Shown piece after piece: positions 25,134 to 33,694 of a DNA stretch of 64,000 bases. The notes under the pieces are model-generated. The model had not been told where the DNA came from, made no database searches, and saw only the letters and a program-made list of their open reading frames with translations. This stretch comes from Methanolinea sp. (GTDB taxonomy: Archaea > Halobacteriota > Methanomicrobia > Methanomicrobiales > Methanospirillaceae). Position 1 is the stretch's first letter, and every line of letters starts with the position of its first letter. The translations under genes were made by a program, and so were the position numbers. The stretch spans positions 248,001 through 312,000 of the forward strand of contig JASFYI010000001.1 in assembly GCA_030055515.1 (NCBI GenBank), given 5' to 3'.

Positions 25134-26303
25134 TTATCTCGCGGTACTCACGATCCGGATGATGTCCCCGTCTTTCAGCGGGTGGGTGTCCTTCACGCGC
25201 ATGTGGGTCCTCGCGTCCACCGCGTAGAGGAATCCCTTCCCAATCTCGGTGTGGACCTGGAACGCGAGGTCCCGGGGGGTCGATCCCTCCTTCATGAGGA
25301 ACGCGTCGGGGAGGACGTTCCCCCGCGAGTCCGAGTACTTGTGCTCGTCCTCGACCGGGTACACGACCACCATCTTCAGGAGGTCTTTCACCGCGCGGTT
25401 GATTGCCTGCTGGACGCCGGTCCCGCCGAACTTCTCCATGACCTGCGCGATCGTCTTCAACCCTGCCTTCTGGGCGGGGGTGAGCCCGTCCTCGCGGACG
25501 ACAGAAAAGGACGGGTCGCCGGGGTGGTACTTCACGAGCCCGGCGGAGACCGCGTTCCGGAGCGCAAGCTCTCCCGCGGCCGTCGCGAAGGTGAGGCCAG
25601 CAGCCCGGAGGCGCGCCACCACGTGTTCCGGCGCGAGGTCGACGCGGTTCCCGACGTGCAGCATGGGCTTGCTCAGTCGCACGAGCTCCCCGCAGAACCG
25701 GACGAGCGCGGGCCCGTCGGCGTGCGCGAGGTCGATTCCCGCGGACCTCTCCGCATCCATGACGTCCTCGGGGGTGACCTTGAGGCCGGTCAAGATCTCG
25801 GCGAGCCCCCTGTGGATCGGGTAGGTCTTTGACTGCGCCTGCCTCTGGAGTTTCTGCCAGTGTTTCTCGATGATTCCGTGTATCCACATCGTCATCTCGG
25901 TCTTCACGAACTCGATGTCCTCGAGGGGATCGTGGCTGCCCGGCTCGACGGGGTTTCCCTCCGCGTCGGTCGACCCGCTCGCGTCCACGACGTGGATGAT
26001 GGCATCTGCCTGCCGGAGGTTGTCGAGGAACTGGTTCCCAAGGCCCCTCCCCTTGTGGGCCTCGGGGACGAGACCGGCGACATCGATGAGGTTCACGGGG
26101 ACGTACCGGATGCCGTCCGTGCAGTGGCCGCAGGACAGCCCGAGCGAGCGGCAGGGGCACTCCGTCCTGTAGTACGCCACGCCGAAGTTCGCGTCGATGG
26201 TGGTGAAGGGGTAGCCGGCGATCTCCGCGGGGGCCATCGTCGCCGCCCGGAAGAAAGTGGACTTCCCGCAGTTCGGCTTTCCCGCGAGGGCAAGCGTTAT
26301 CAT
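25134..26303 (-). CDS. YchF/Obg-family GTPase with TGS domain
   Basis: A 389-residue translation-associated GTPase. P-loop GKPNCGKST (8-16), switch II DVAGLVPEAHKGRGLGN, and NRVD in the place of the NKxD base-specificity motif (MLHVGNRVD). It has a helical insertion and a C-terminal TGS domain (PRDLAFQVHTEIGKGFLYAV) that usually contacts ribosomes or tRNA. The archaeal form carries a Cys-rich CPCRSLGLSCGHC segment near residues 50-62, possibly a metal or redox site. It is divergent from the pyruvate-kinase-like gene. Confidence 0.88.
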   Translation of the reverse strand: MITLALAGKPNCGKSTFFRAATMAPAEIAGYPFTTIDANFGVAYYRTECPCRSLGLSCGHCTDGIRYVPVNLIDVAGLVPEAHKGRGLGNQFLDNLRQADAIIHVVDASGSTDAEGNPVEPGSHDPLEDIEFVKTEMTMWIHGIIEKHWQKLQRQAQSKTYPIHRGLAEILTGLKVTPEDVMDAERSAGIDLAHADGPALVRFCGELVRLSKPMLHVGNRVDLAPEHVVARLRAAGLTFATAAGELALRNAVSAGLVKYHPGDPSFSVVREDGLTPAQKAGLKTIAQVMEKFGGTGVQQAINRAVKDLLKMVVVYPVEDEHKYSDSRGNVLPDAFLMKEGSTPRDLAFQVHTEIGKGFLYAVDARTHMRVKDTHPLKDGDIIRIVSTAR

Positions 26304-26345
26304 AGCAATTCCCTTTACCTTTCACCACCTAAAACATAGTGCCCT

Positions 26346-26936
26346 ATGTCTTACCAGAAGAAGGCCATCTATTACTTCGATGCTCCGGGTCCCGGGAATA
26401 CGAAGGACTGCGCGGAGATCGCACTCGAGAGGGCAAGGGAACTTGCAATAAAGAAAGTGGTTGTCGCGAGCACGACCGGAGAGACGGCAGAAGTGTTCCA
26501 CAGGGTCTTCCGGGGGACGGGGATCTCCCTCGTCGTCGTCACCCACGTCGTGGGTTTCTCGCAGCCTGGCGTGTGGGAATTCTCGAGGGAGACGGCCGAG
26601 AGGCTCCGGCGGGAAGGGGTCACGATCGTCACGGGAACGCACGCCCTCTCCGGGCTCGAGCGGGCATTCTCGCGGTCGGCAAAGGTGGGCGGGGGTTCCC
26701 GGACGGAGGCGGTCGCCGAGGCATTCCGCCGGGTCATCGCGGTGGGGCTCAAGGTCGCGGTGGAGTGCACGCTCATCGCCGCCGACCAGGGCGTAATCTC
26801 CCCTGACGAGGAGGTAATCGCCGTGGGAGGCACGGCGAGCGGTGCAGACACGGTCTGCGTCATCCGCCCCGCGCACACGGCTTCGTTCTTCGACCTCCAG
26901 GTCAGGGAGATCGTCGCGATGCCGAGGAACCGGTGA
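26346..26936 (+). CDS. Stand-alone pyruvate kinase C-terminal-domain protein
   Basis: The 196 residues correspond to the alpha/beta C-terminal (allosteric) domain of pyruvate kinase: KKVVVASTTGETAEVF at the N-terminus and GGTASGADTVCVIRPAHT near the end. No catalytic barrel is present, and no complete pyruvate kinase is seen nearby. Such isolated domains occur in methanogens and are of unknown function; a ligand-binding role is likely. The gene precedes the membrane protein at 26940 by 3 bp. Confidence 0.8.
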   Translation: MSYQKKAIYYFDAPGPGNTKDCAEIALERARELAIKKVVVASTTGETAEVFHRVFRGTGISLVVVTHVVGFSQPGVWEFSRETAERLRREGVTIVTGTHALSGLERAFSRSAKVGGGSRTEAVAEAFRRVIAVGLKVAVECTLIAADQGVISPDEEVIAVGGTASGADTVCVIRPAHTASFFDLQVREIVAMPRNR

Positions 26937-26939
26937 AGC

Positions 26940-27779
26940 ATGGTCCTCTCTGCCCTCGCGGAGGCGATCTCCGCGCTCGCGAGGAACCCCGTCCTCTGGA
27001 TTCCCGGGACGGTCATGGGGGGGCTCGCCGCGGCCGACCTCCTCCTCCAGTACTACCTCGACCCGTTCCTCGTGACGAGGCTGTGGCTCGTCCAGGCACT
27101 CTGCGTCCCCTTCCTCGTCGGGGGAGCGTATTCTGCGGTGAAGGAGGGCGGGGGGACGCCGGGTTCCTTCGTGGCCGGGGGAGCCCGCACTTTCTTCAGG
27201 GTCCTGCTTCCCCTCCTTGTCGTCGCGTTCGCGGTCCTCGCGACGATCGTCCTCCTCGCGATCCCGCTCTCGTTCCTTGGGAACCCCGCGGCATTTCTCC
27301 CCCTCGTCACCCTCGGCACCGCGGTTCCCATCGTGTTCTTCACGTTCTTCTCCGACTGCGCCGCAGTGTTCGAGGAGAAGGGGGTCTTTGAGAGCATCAG
27401 GAGGAGCATCGAGGTCGTCCTGAACCGCCCGGGAGCGGTCGTCGGGTTCTCCATCGCGGCTGCAGGTGTTGCCCTGCTCGTCTCCATTCCCCTCATGGTC
27501 CTGTGGACGGGAATCCTCTACGACCGCCTCCTCCCCCTCGCGACGATGCAGCATGCGGAACTCCAGTCGATCTCCATGGAGACCGTGAACGCGATGCTCG
27601 GGGAAGCGGGAATTATCATCACCGCCCTCGTCGCATTTTTCTGGTTCGCACTCGCCGCCAACGTCGTCCTCGCATTCAAGGCCTTTTTCTACCGCGAGGT
27701 GGTCGGGGGGTTGCCGGGAGGAGAGCAATTCCCGCGCGGGGGAGTGTACGACGAGAAGGGGAGATGGTACAAATACTGA
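26940..27779 (+). CDS. Multi-pass membrane protein of DUF7847 type
   Basis: A 279-residue protein with about six hydrophobic segments (for example LLVVAFAVLATIVLLAIPLS and AGIIITALVAFFWFALAANV) and an amphipathic FEEKGVFESIRRSIEVV-like helix (AAVFEEKGVFESIRRSIEVV) between them. This layout is shared with archaeal DUF7847-type and related membrane proteins, function unknown. It is sandwiched between the pyruvate-kinase-domain gene (3 bp upstream) and DUF371 (16-nt overlap), so all three are probably one transcript. Confidence 0.75.
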   Translation: MVLSALAEAISALARNPVLWIPGTVMGGLAAADLLLQYYLDPFLVTRLWLVQALCVPFLVGGAYSAVKEGGGTPGSFVAGGARTFFRVLLPLLVVAFAVLATIVLLAIPLSFLGNPAAFLPLVTLGTAVPIVFFTFFSDCAAVFEEKGVFESIRRSIEVVLNRPGAVVGFSIAAAGVALLVSIPLMVLWTGILYDRLLPLATMQHAELQSISMETVNAMLGEAGIIITALVAFFWFALAANVVLAFKAFFYREVVGGLPGGEQFPRGGVYDEKGRWYKY

Positions 27780-28201
27780 CGAGGAGGATCGCGATCCACT
27801 GCAGGGGCCACCGGAACGTGTCCGCGCGCCACCCGACGACCCTCGAGATCACGAGGGAGGAGTTCCTCACGCCGGCCGGGGACTGCATCATCGGGATCTG
27901 CGCGGACACGGCGGCACGCGACATCCCGCGGGACATGCGGGAAATCCTCTGCCGGGACGACGCGACCGTCACCGCCACGTTCTCCTGCGGCGACCAGTCG
28001 TTTGCGGTCCGGGGGAGGGGGAGCGCGAGGATGACGCTCTCGCACCCCACCGACATGGTCTTCCGGAAGAGCACGTACGTGTGCGACAGGACGGTCGCGA
28101 TCTGCGCCGATACCGCTGCCCGGGACGTTCCCCGGGGTTTCGTGGAGAGGGCGGCGGGAGGGATGGATATCCTCGTGGTACTCGAGGTGAGCGTGCCCTG
28201 A
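27764..28201 (+). CDS. DUF371-family protein
   Basis: A 145-residue beta-rich archaeal protein. The family pattern is visible as HPTTLEITREEFLTPAGDCI and two copies of ICADTAARD(I/V)PR, an internal near-repeat at about 41-50 and 105-115. Function is unknown. The start ATG is inside the end of the DUF7847-type gene; a longer in-frame reading upstream is only its shadow. Confidence 0.8.
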   Translation: MVQILTRRIAIHCRGHRNVSARHPTTLEITREEFLTPAGDCIIGICADTAARDIPRDMREILCRDDATVTATFSCGDQSFAVRGRGSARMTLSHPTDMVFRKSTYVCDRTVAICADTAARDVPRGFVERAAGGMDILVVLEVSVP

Positions 28202-28243
28202 CCCGCGGGGGGGGGAATTGTGGGTGAATAATCGCCCGGGGTC

Positions 28244-28426
28244 TCACTCCCTCCCGAGCATCGTGATCTTCAATTCCGCGTTCGCGAGGATCTCCTCTGC
28301 CTTCCGGATGAGGACCGATCCCCTCTCGTAGAGCGCGATCGACTCGTCGAGCCCGGTCTGGCTGTCCTCGATCTTCTCGATTATCTCTTTAATCTCCTTC
28401 ATTAGGTCTTCGAATCTCTCCGTCAT
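28244..28426 (-). CDS. xseB: Exodeoxyribonuclease VII small subunit
   Basis: A 60-residue helical protein, MTERFEDLMKEIKEIIEKIE, with the family's LDESIALYERG motif. XseB binds XseA to form the enzyme that degrades single-stranded DNA from both ends. It overlaps xseA by 38 nt, so synthesis is coupled. The enzyme is typically bacterial; its presence as an intact pair here points to ancient transfer into this methanogen lineage. Confidence 0.9.
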   Translation of the reverse strand: MTERFEDLMKEIKEIIEKIEDSQTGLDESIALYERGSVLIRKAEEILANAELKITMLGRE

Positions 28427-29663
28427 GGACCACGTCCTCCACGCGTGCGCCCGCGCGTCCCCCCGCCATCCGTATCGCGATCCTGTCTCCCGGCAAGAGC
28501 TCTCCTATGGACCGGATAACCCTGTCCCCCCTCTCGACGATGCAGTACCCCCTCCCGAGCAGGTGGAGAGGGTTCCTCGCCTCGAGGATGCTGCGGAACG
28601 CGGCGAGGCGTTCCTTCTCCCGCGCGATGCGGACATCCTGCGCCCTCCTCATCCTCGCCTCGAGGACAGAGAGGTCTTCCCGCCGGAGGGTCAGGCGTTG
28701 CCCCATGCGCCGCGGGGAGAGCCTCTCCCGGAGGTCCGCGAGGTCGGATGCAGCCCGGTCGAGCTTCGCGAGGAGACGCCCCGCGAGGATCTTCCTCATC
28801 GCGCCGAGGTCCTCGAGTATCTTCACCCTGTCGGGGACCACGAGCTCCGCGGCAGCCGATGGTGTCGGTGCCCTGACGTCCGCGGCATGGTCCGCGAGGG
28901 TGACGTCCACCTCGTGCCCGATTGCACTGACGACCGGCACGGGGGAGGACGCGATTGCCCGCACGACATCCGGGTGGTTGAAGGGGAAGAGGTCCTCGAA
29001 GCTCCCGCCACCGCGCGCGATGATGATGACCTCCACGAGCCCCGCAAGCCTCCTGATCGCGCGCGCGATCTCGATGTGGGCCGTGTCGCCCTGCACGGCA
29101 GTGGGCGAGACGATGAGCTCGGTGGGGTACCTCCGCGCGATGATGTTGCGGATGTCGTGGATGACTGCCCCCGTCTCGGACGTGACGATCCCCACCCTCG
29201 CGGGAAACTGCGGGAGCGGACGTTTCCGGGCGATGTCAAAGCACCCTTCCTGCTGGAGCTGCGCCTTCCATTGCTCGACGACGAGGTACTTCTCGCCCCT
29301 GCCCGCGGGCAGAATCTCCTTGATGTAGAACTGGTACCTCCCCTGGGGCGCGTAGTGGCCCACGGAGCCGAACGCGAGAACGTCCATCCCGTCCGCGAGC
29401 TCGAAGGAAAGCCTCGCGGCGTCCGATCTCCAGATGACGCAGGAGATGAGGGCATTTCTCTCCCCGTTCCTCTCCCCGAGGGAGAAGTACCGGTGGCCCG
29501 AGGTGTGGTTCTTGTAGTTCGTGATCTCCCCCCGTATCCAGATGTCCTGCAGGCGCGGGTCGTCGAGGAGGGATTCGATGAGGGAGGAGATCTCCGAGAC
29601 CGAGTGGATGCCCCTTGGCTCGGCCTGGGTGGTGGTGCGGGGATACCACGGGGCGGAGGCCAT
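28389..29663 (-). CDS. xseA: Exodeoxyribonuclease VII large subunit
   Basis: 424 residues: an N-terminal OB-fold (about 20-115, IWIRGEITNYKNHTSGHRYF), the catalytic domain (GIVTSETGAVIHDI, ARGGGSFEDLFPFN, SAIGHEVDVTLADHAADVRA) and long coiled-coil arms (about 275-370) before the C-terminal NPLHLLGRGYCIVE segment. All regions seen in bacterial XseA are present, so it is probably active. The ATG at 29663 was preferred to a GTG one codon upstream. It is divergent from the isomerase-like gene across 38 bp. Confidence 0.92.
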   Translation of the reverse strand: MASAPWYPRTTTQAEPRGIHSVSEISSLIESLLDDPRLQDIWIRGEITNYKNHTSGHRYFSLGERNGERNALISCVIWRSDAARLSFELADGMDVLAFGSVGHYAPQGRYQFYIKEILPAGRGEKYLVVEQWKAQLQQEGCFDIARKRPLPQFPARVGIVTSETGAVIHDIRNIIARRYPTELIVSPTAVQGDTAHIEIARAIRRLAGLVEVIIIARGGGSFEDLFPFNHPDVVRAIASSPVPVVSAIGHEVDVTLADHAADVRAPTPSAAAELVVPDRVKILEDLGAMRKILAGRLLAKLDRAASDLADLRERLSPRRMGQRLTLRREDLSVLEARMRRAQDVRIAREKERLAAFRSILEARNPLHLLGRGYCIVERGDRVIRSIGELLPGDRIAIRMAGGRAGARVEDVVHDGEIRRPNEGD

Positions 29664-29701
29664 CACACATAATTATGGACAGGTCTTTATGAAATAGGAT
29701 C

Positions 29702-30538
29702 ATGGTCGTTTTCGCGGTCTCCACGATGTTTTTCCACGAGTACACCATCGAGGAGATCCTGTCCGCTGCAACCAGGGCCGGGCTCGACGCCGTCGAATTC
29801 TGGGTCGAGACACCCTCTTTCTGGCTCGCGGGGCGACCGGAGGGCGAGATTTGGCGTGCGAGGCAGGTTTTTCCCCTGATGGAGAGGGCGACCCTCCACG
29901 CGCCCGTCCTCGACCTGAACCCCGTCTCCATCAATCCCGAGATCGCCGATGTGTCCCGGAGGCACGTCTGCGACTCCGTCCGGCTCGCGGGGAGGACGGG
30001 TTTTTCGCTCGTCACGGTGCACCCGGGGAGGCGGACAGCGAAGAGACCCCCGGGGCCCGACGACCTCGCGCGGTTCGACCTCTACGTCCGCGACCTCCAC
30101 GAAGTCTCCGAGGAGACGGGCGTGAAGATCGCCATGGAGAACATGGAGAACAGGGTAAACAGCCTCGTCTCTACCCCGGAGAGCATGAGTTCCCTCCTCG
30201 ACCGCGAGGGGTGGCTCTCCTTCACGCTGGATCTCTGCCACGCGATGGCAGGCGGGCGCGACGTTGCGCGCCGGTACGTGGAACTCTGCGGTGACCGCCT
30301 CGTGAATGTCCACGTGAGCGCGGGGAAGGACGGGAAGAAGCACCTCCCGCCGTCCGGAGACCCGGGTGTGACGGCCATCCTCGAGCAGCTCTCCGCCGAG
30401 GGGTACGACGGGCACCTGACACTCGAAATAGAGGACCTCTGCCTCCCGCGGGCACTCTCGTGCGAGGAGAAGATATCCCTCGTCTCGCGGGAATTGAACC
30501 ACGTGAAGAAAATTTTCGGGGAATCGACGAATTTATAA
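29702..30538 (+). CDS. Sugar phosphate isomerase/epimerase-like TIM-barrel protein
   Basis: A 278-residue protein of the xylose-isomerase-like / endonuclease IV barrel superfamily. Visible features are FFHEYTIEEILSAATRAGLD at the start, ATLHAPVLDLNP and VTVHPGRR strand ends with histidine ligands, AMENMENR and TLDLCHAM, which supply Glu and Asp/His metal ligands, and LEIED at the end. Substrate unknown; both sugar isomerase and AP-endonuclease-like activities occur in this fold. Confidence 0.82.
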   Translation: MVVFAVSTMFFHEYTIEEILSAATRAGLDAVEFWVETPSFWLAGRPEGEIWRARQVFPLMERATLHAPVLDLNPVSINPEIADVSRRHVCDSVRLAGRTGFSLVTVHPGRRTAKRPPGPDDLARFDLYVRDLHEVSEETGVKIAMENMENRVNSLVSTPESMSSLLDREGWLSFTLDLCHAMAGGRDVARRYVELCGDRLVNVHVSAGKDGKKHLPPSGDPGVTAILEQLSAEGYDGHLTLEIEDLCLPRALSCEEKISLVSRELNHVKKIFGESTNL

Positions 30539-30573
30539 AATGTCAGCGCGATAGTTAGAGTGTCAACGACCAC

Positions 30574-30618
30574 ATGGAAAAGATGAGAATTGCCGCTTGG
30601 TCGGCGTGGACTCGATGA
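30574..30618 (+). CDS. Possible 14-residue leader peptide upstream of the CorC-like gene
   Basis: An ATG at 30574 begins a 14-codon frame (MEKMRIAAWSAWTR) whose TGA overlaps the ATG of the next gene as ATGA. It sits about 12 nt after the start predicted from TTTATAAAA near 30535, and no strong ribosome-binding site precedes the main gene. Translation of the short frame could therefore deliver ribosomes to the main start. This is inference; chance is possible for a frame this short. Confidence 0.25.
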   Translation: MEKMRIAAWSAWTR

Positions 30619-31892
30619 TCCAGGACTTTTTGTTCCTTTTGCTCTTCATCATATGCCTCGTGCTGTCCGCGTTCTTCTCTGCCTCTGAAGTCGCACTCAT
30701 CTCCATCTCGCGGGCGAAGGTACGCACGCTCGTGAACGAGCGAAGGCCGGGTGCAGAGATGCTCTCGCGCTTGAAAGAGGACCCGCACAAGTTCCTCGTG
30801 ACGATCCTCATCGGCAACAACATCGTGAACGTCGCCGCGGCATCCATCGCGACCGCGCTGACGATATCCCTGTTCGGGAACATCGGTGTGGGGATCGCGA
30901 CCGGCGTCGTGGTCATCCTCCTCCTCGTCTTCGGAGAGATAGGGCCCAAGATGTACGCGACGCACAACGCCGAGAAGCTCTCCCTCGCGGTGGCACGGCC
31001 CATCTACGTCCTTTCCATCGTCCTCTCGCCCCTCATCTGGCTCGTCTCGAAGGTGAACCTGCGGGGCACGTCCGCCGCGGGGATCGCGGAGCCCGCGGTG
31101 ACCGAGGAGGAGATCAAGGAGTGGATAGAGGTCGGCAAGGAGGAAGGAGCGATCGAGCAGGAAGAACGCGAGATGCTCTACTCCGTGCTCGAGTTTGGGG
31201 ACACGACTGCCCGCGAGATCATGACGCCCCGCGTGGACGTGGCCATGATCGACGACGAGAGGAGCATAGAGGAGGCACTCCAGCTCTTCAACGAGACGGG
31301 ATTCTCGCGCCTCCCGGTCTACCACGAGAACATGGACAACATCGTGGGGATCCTCAACATAAAGGACGTCTTTGCGAGCATGGTCACGGGAAAGAAGAAC
31401 GTGGGCATCAAGGACCTCATGTACGACCCGTTCTTCGTCCCCGAGAGCAAGAAGATCGACGATCTCCTGCGCGAGCTCCAGCTGCGCAAGGTCCAGATGG
31501 CAATAGTTCTCGACGAGTACGGGAGCTTCGCTGGCATCGTGACCGTGGAGGACATCCTCGAGGAGATCGTCGGCGACATCCTCGACGAATTCGACAGGGA
31601 AGAGCCCTCTATCCAGAAAGTGGGGGAGGGAATCTACCTCGTCGACGCGAAGGTGTGGGTGGAAGAGATCAACGACGAGCTCGACCTCTCCCTCCCCGTC
31701 TCCGAGTCCTACGAGAGCATCGGAGGATTGGTCATCGATCGCCTCGGCAGGATCCCGCACCCCGGCGAGAGCGTCTACATAAAGGAGTGCCACACGACGC
31801 TCGTCGTGACCCAGATGCTCGGGAGGCGCATCGTCAAGGTCAAGGTGATCCAGCACCCCCCGGGCGAGGAGAAAGGGGAACAGGGACGATGA
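30615..31892 (+). CDS. CNNM/CorC-type membrane protein with CBS pair
   Basis: 425 residues: a DUF21/CNNM membrane domain with four hydrophobic segments (about 1-165), a CBS pair (about 180-305, ITMPRVDVA-like IMTPRVDVAMIDDERS and FAGIVTVEDILEEIVGD) and a C-terminal CorC_HlyC domain (about 325-400). Relatives export or sense divalent cations such as Mg2+. The ATG at 30615 starts directly at the first hydrophobic helix; GTG and TTG codons a few positions upstream would add only charged residues. Its stop overlaps purN by ATGA. Confidence 0.9.
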   Translation: MIQDFLFLLLFIICLVLSAFFSASEVALISISRAKVRTLVNERRPGAEMLSRLKEDPHKFLVTILIGNNIVNVAAASIATALTISLFGNIGVGIATGVVVILLLVFGEIGPKMYATHNAEKLSLAVARPIYVLSIVLSPLIWLVSKVNLRGTSAAGIAEPAVTEEEIKEWIEVGKEEGAIEQEEREMLYSVLEFGDTTAREIMTPRVDVAMIDDERSIEEALQLFNETGFSRLPVYHENMDNIVGILNIKDVFASMVTGKKNVGIKDLMYDPFFVPESKKIDDLLRELQLRKVQMAIVLDEYGSFAGIVTVEDILEEIVGDILDEFDREEPSIQKVGEGIYLVDAKVWVEEINDELDLSLPVSESYESIGGLVIDRLGRIPHPGESVYIKECHTTLVVTQMLGRRIVKVKVIQHPPGEEKGEQGR

Positions 31893-32512
31893 AGCGGATC
31901 GCGGTCCTCGCATCGGGGAGGGGATCCAATTTCCAGGCAGTCATCGACGCGATCAGGGAAGGATACATACCCGCAACGTGCGTCGGCCTCGTCTCCGACA
32001 ATCCCGCCGCGTACGCGATCGAGAGGGCGAGGAATGCGGGAATCCCTGTCCACGTCGTGGACTACGCGAGGTATCCCTCGAAGGACGCGTACGAGGATGA
32101 CCTCCTGCAGGCCATGCGCGCGCTCGGCGCGGATCTCTTCGTCCTTGCCGGGTACATGCGCATCCTCGGTCCGCGGATCGTGAGGGAATTCCAGGGGAAG
32201 ATCATCAACATCCACCCCGCGCTCCTCCCGAGTTTCCCCGGCCTGCATGCCCAGCGCCAGGCCATCGAGTACGGCGTCCGGGTCTCCGGGTGCACGGTCC
32301 ACTTCGTGGACGAGGGGATGGACACGGGCCCCATCATCGTCCAGTCGTGCGTCCCCGTGTACCCGGAGGACGACGAGGAGTCGCTCTCGGAGAGGATCCT
32401 CGAGAGGGAACACAAGTGCCTCCCGTGGGCGATACGCGCGTTCTGCGAGGACCGCATCAGGATCGACGGGAGGAAGGTCATCGTCACCGGGGGGCCCCCC
32501 GTCCCCCCCTGA
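31889..32512 (+). CDS. purN: Phosphoribosylglycinamide formyltransferase
   Basis: Transfers formyl from a folate-type C1 donor to GAR in purine synthesis. The 207-residue protein has the Rossmann opening AVLASGRGSNFQAVI, the catalytic Asn-His-Asp set in KIINIHPALLPSFPG (Asn and His) and FVDEGMDTGPIIVQ (Asp). The start overlaps the CorC-like gene by 4 nt. Methanogens also use the formate-dependent PurT type or other routes, so its presence suggests access to a formyl carrier. Confidence 0.93.
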   Translation: MKRIAVLASGRGSNFQAVIDAIREGYIPATCVGLVSDNPAAYAIERARNAGIPVHVVDYARYPSKDAYEDDLLQAMRALGADLFVLAGYMRILGPRIVREFQGKIINIHPALLPSFPGLHAQRQAIEYGVRVSGCTVHFVDEGMDTGPIIVQSCVPVYPEDDEESLSERILEREHKCLPWAIRAFCEDRIRIDGRKVIVTGGPPVPP

Positions 32513-32570
32513 GATCCGGGGGTCCATCGCCCCCCGGCGGAGGATACCCGGGAGATCCCGTTCCACGCGC

Positions 32571-32885
32571 ATGACGAAGAGATCGCCAAGATCCGATGCA
32601 CGGCGCATTGCCCGGGAGAGGATTGCGATCCTCTTTGCGCGGGCAAGGGAGGTGTTCCACGCGGAGCCGCACCTCTCGGACCGCTACGTCTCCCTCGCGC
32701 GGAGGATCGCGATGAAACTCCGCGTACGGCTCGACAGGGAGTACCGGAGACAGTTCTGCCACCGCTGCTACCGGTACCTCGTCCCCGGCGTCAACGCGAG
32801 GGTGCGGATCGCACGCGGGAAAGTGACGGTCACCTGCCTTGCGTGCGGGCACCGCGCGAGGTTCCCGACCCGCAGGAGGTGCTAG
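32571..32885 (+). CDS. rnp4: RNase P protein subunit Rpr2 (Rnp4)
   Basis: A 104-residue protein component of archaeal RNase P, which trims tRNA 5' leaders. Two zinc-binding Cys pairs are present, FCHRCYRYLVPG and VTCLACGHRARFP, in the usual spacing, after a basic helical N-terminus. The chosen ATG starts at the conserved basic helix. Its TAG overlaps the GTG start of the YhbY-like gene by 1 nt. Confidence 0.9.
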   Translation: MTKRSPRSDARRIARERIAILFARAREVFHAEPHLSDRYVSLARRIAMKLRVRLDREYRRQFCHRCYRYLVPGVNARVRIARGKVTVTCLACGHRARFPTRRRC

Positions 32886-33139
32886 TGGTGGGAGACAGGC
32901 GCGGGACGGCGGCGGAGCTCCGGGCGACTGTCTGGATAGGGAAACAGGGGCTCACGGATTCCGTGGTCGGCGAGGTGGTCCTCCAGCTCGAGAAGAGGCA
33001 GAGGGTGAAGGTGAAGTGGCTGCGGAACACCGAGTTCGATCCCGTTGCGCTCGCGCAGAGGGCGGGGGCGAGGCTCGCCATGGTGAGGGGCCGGACAGCG
33101 GTGCTCGAGAAACGGGATCTGGGGGAGAATCGGGGATAA
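32885..33139 (+). CDS. YhbY/CRS1-YhbY-family RNA-binding protein
   Basis: An 84-residue CRM-domain protein, with the family's WIGKQGLTDSVVGEVVLQLE and KVKWLRN regions; the GxxG-type loop is IGKQG. YhbY-like proteins bind pre-ribosomal particles. It starts with GTG inside the rnp4 stop (TAGTG); a second GTG follows immediately. The coupling with an RNase P subunit suits a shared RNA-processing role. Confidence 0.85.
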   Translation: MVGDRRGTAAELRATVWIGKQGLTDSVVGEVVLQLEKRQRVKVKWLRNTEFDPVALAQRAGARLAMVRGRTAVLEKRDLGENRG

Positions 33140-33171
33140 TCCGGGGAGATACAGGGAATAGGGCGCACTAC

Positions 33172-33190
33172 TCGAAATATATAAAAGTGT
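33172..33190 (+). promoter_or_regulatory. Promoter of the S19e-SRP-Pus10-Rpo4 gene string
   Basis: AAATATATAAAAG stands in a 108-bp spacer. A start about 26 bp later leaves a leader of about 40 nt before the S19e ATG. It is the only strong promoter-like signal before a gene run continuing to about 43164. Confidence 0.55.
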
Positions 33191-33247
33191 AGCACACAAA
33201 TAAGTAAAGACCGTTCATTCCAATCGGTGAGAGAGGTTTTACGAGGT

Positions 33248-33691
33248 ATGACGACCGTCTACGACGTTCCTCCGGACAAGTTCATCCGCACGCTTGCCGA
33301 GGAACTGAAGAAGAGACCGGAGATAAAACCGCCGGAGTGGGCACTGTTCGTCAAGACCGGCGTGCACAAGGAGAATCCCCCCCACGACCCCGACTGGTGG
33401 TTCGTGAGGGCGGCATCCCTCTTGAGGAGGGTCTACATCGACGGGCCGATCGGTGTCCAGAGGCTGCGCACCATCTACGGCGGTAAGAAGGACCGCGGAT
33501 CGCGCCCGAAGCAGTTCAGGAAGGGGAGCGGCTCGATCCTGAGGAAGGCCCTCCAGCAGCTCGAGACAGCAGGACTCGTCCAGAAGGAAAAGACAGGGAG
33601 GAGACTGACGCCGGGGGGAATATCCTACCTGGACAACCTCGCGGAGAGGATCTCGAAAGGGGAAAAGGCGGGAGAACCAAGCGGGGCATGA
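33248..33691 (+). CDS. rps19e: Ribosomal protein S19e (eS19)
   Basis: 147-residue small-subunit protein. Family hallmarks: [40 protein letters not shown] and [20 protein letters not shown], then a winged-helix end. The ATG follows GAGGT. It opens the long plus-strand operon and is 3 bp from the PDCD5-like gene. Confidence 0.97.
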   Translation: MTTVYDVPPDKFIRTLAEELKKRPEIKPPEWALFVKTGVHKENPPHDPDWWFVRAASLLRRVYIDGPIGVQRLRTIYGGKKDRGSRPKQFRKGSGSILRKALQQLETAGLVQKEKTGRRLTPGGISYLDNLAERISKGEKAGEPSGA

Positions 33692-33694
33692 GGG

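Noticed and set aside
30597-30614. TTG or GTG starts for the CorC-like protein
   Set aside because: They add only a few charged residues before the membrane helix; the ATG at 30615 overlaps the short upstream frame as ATGA.
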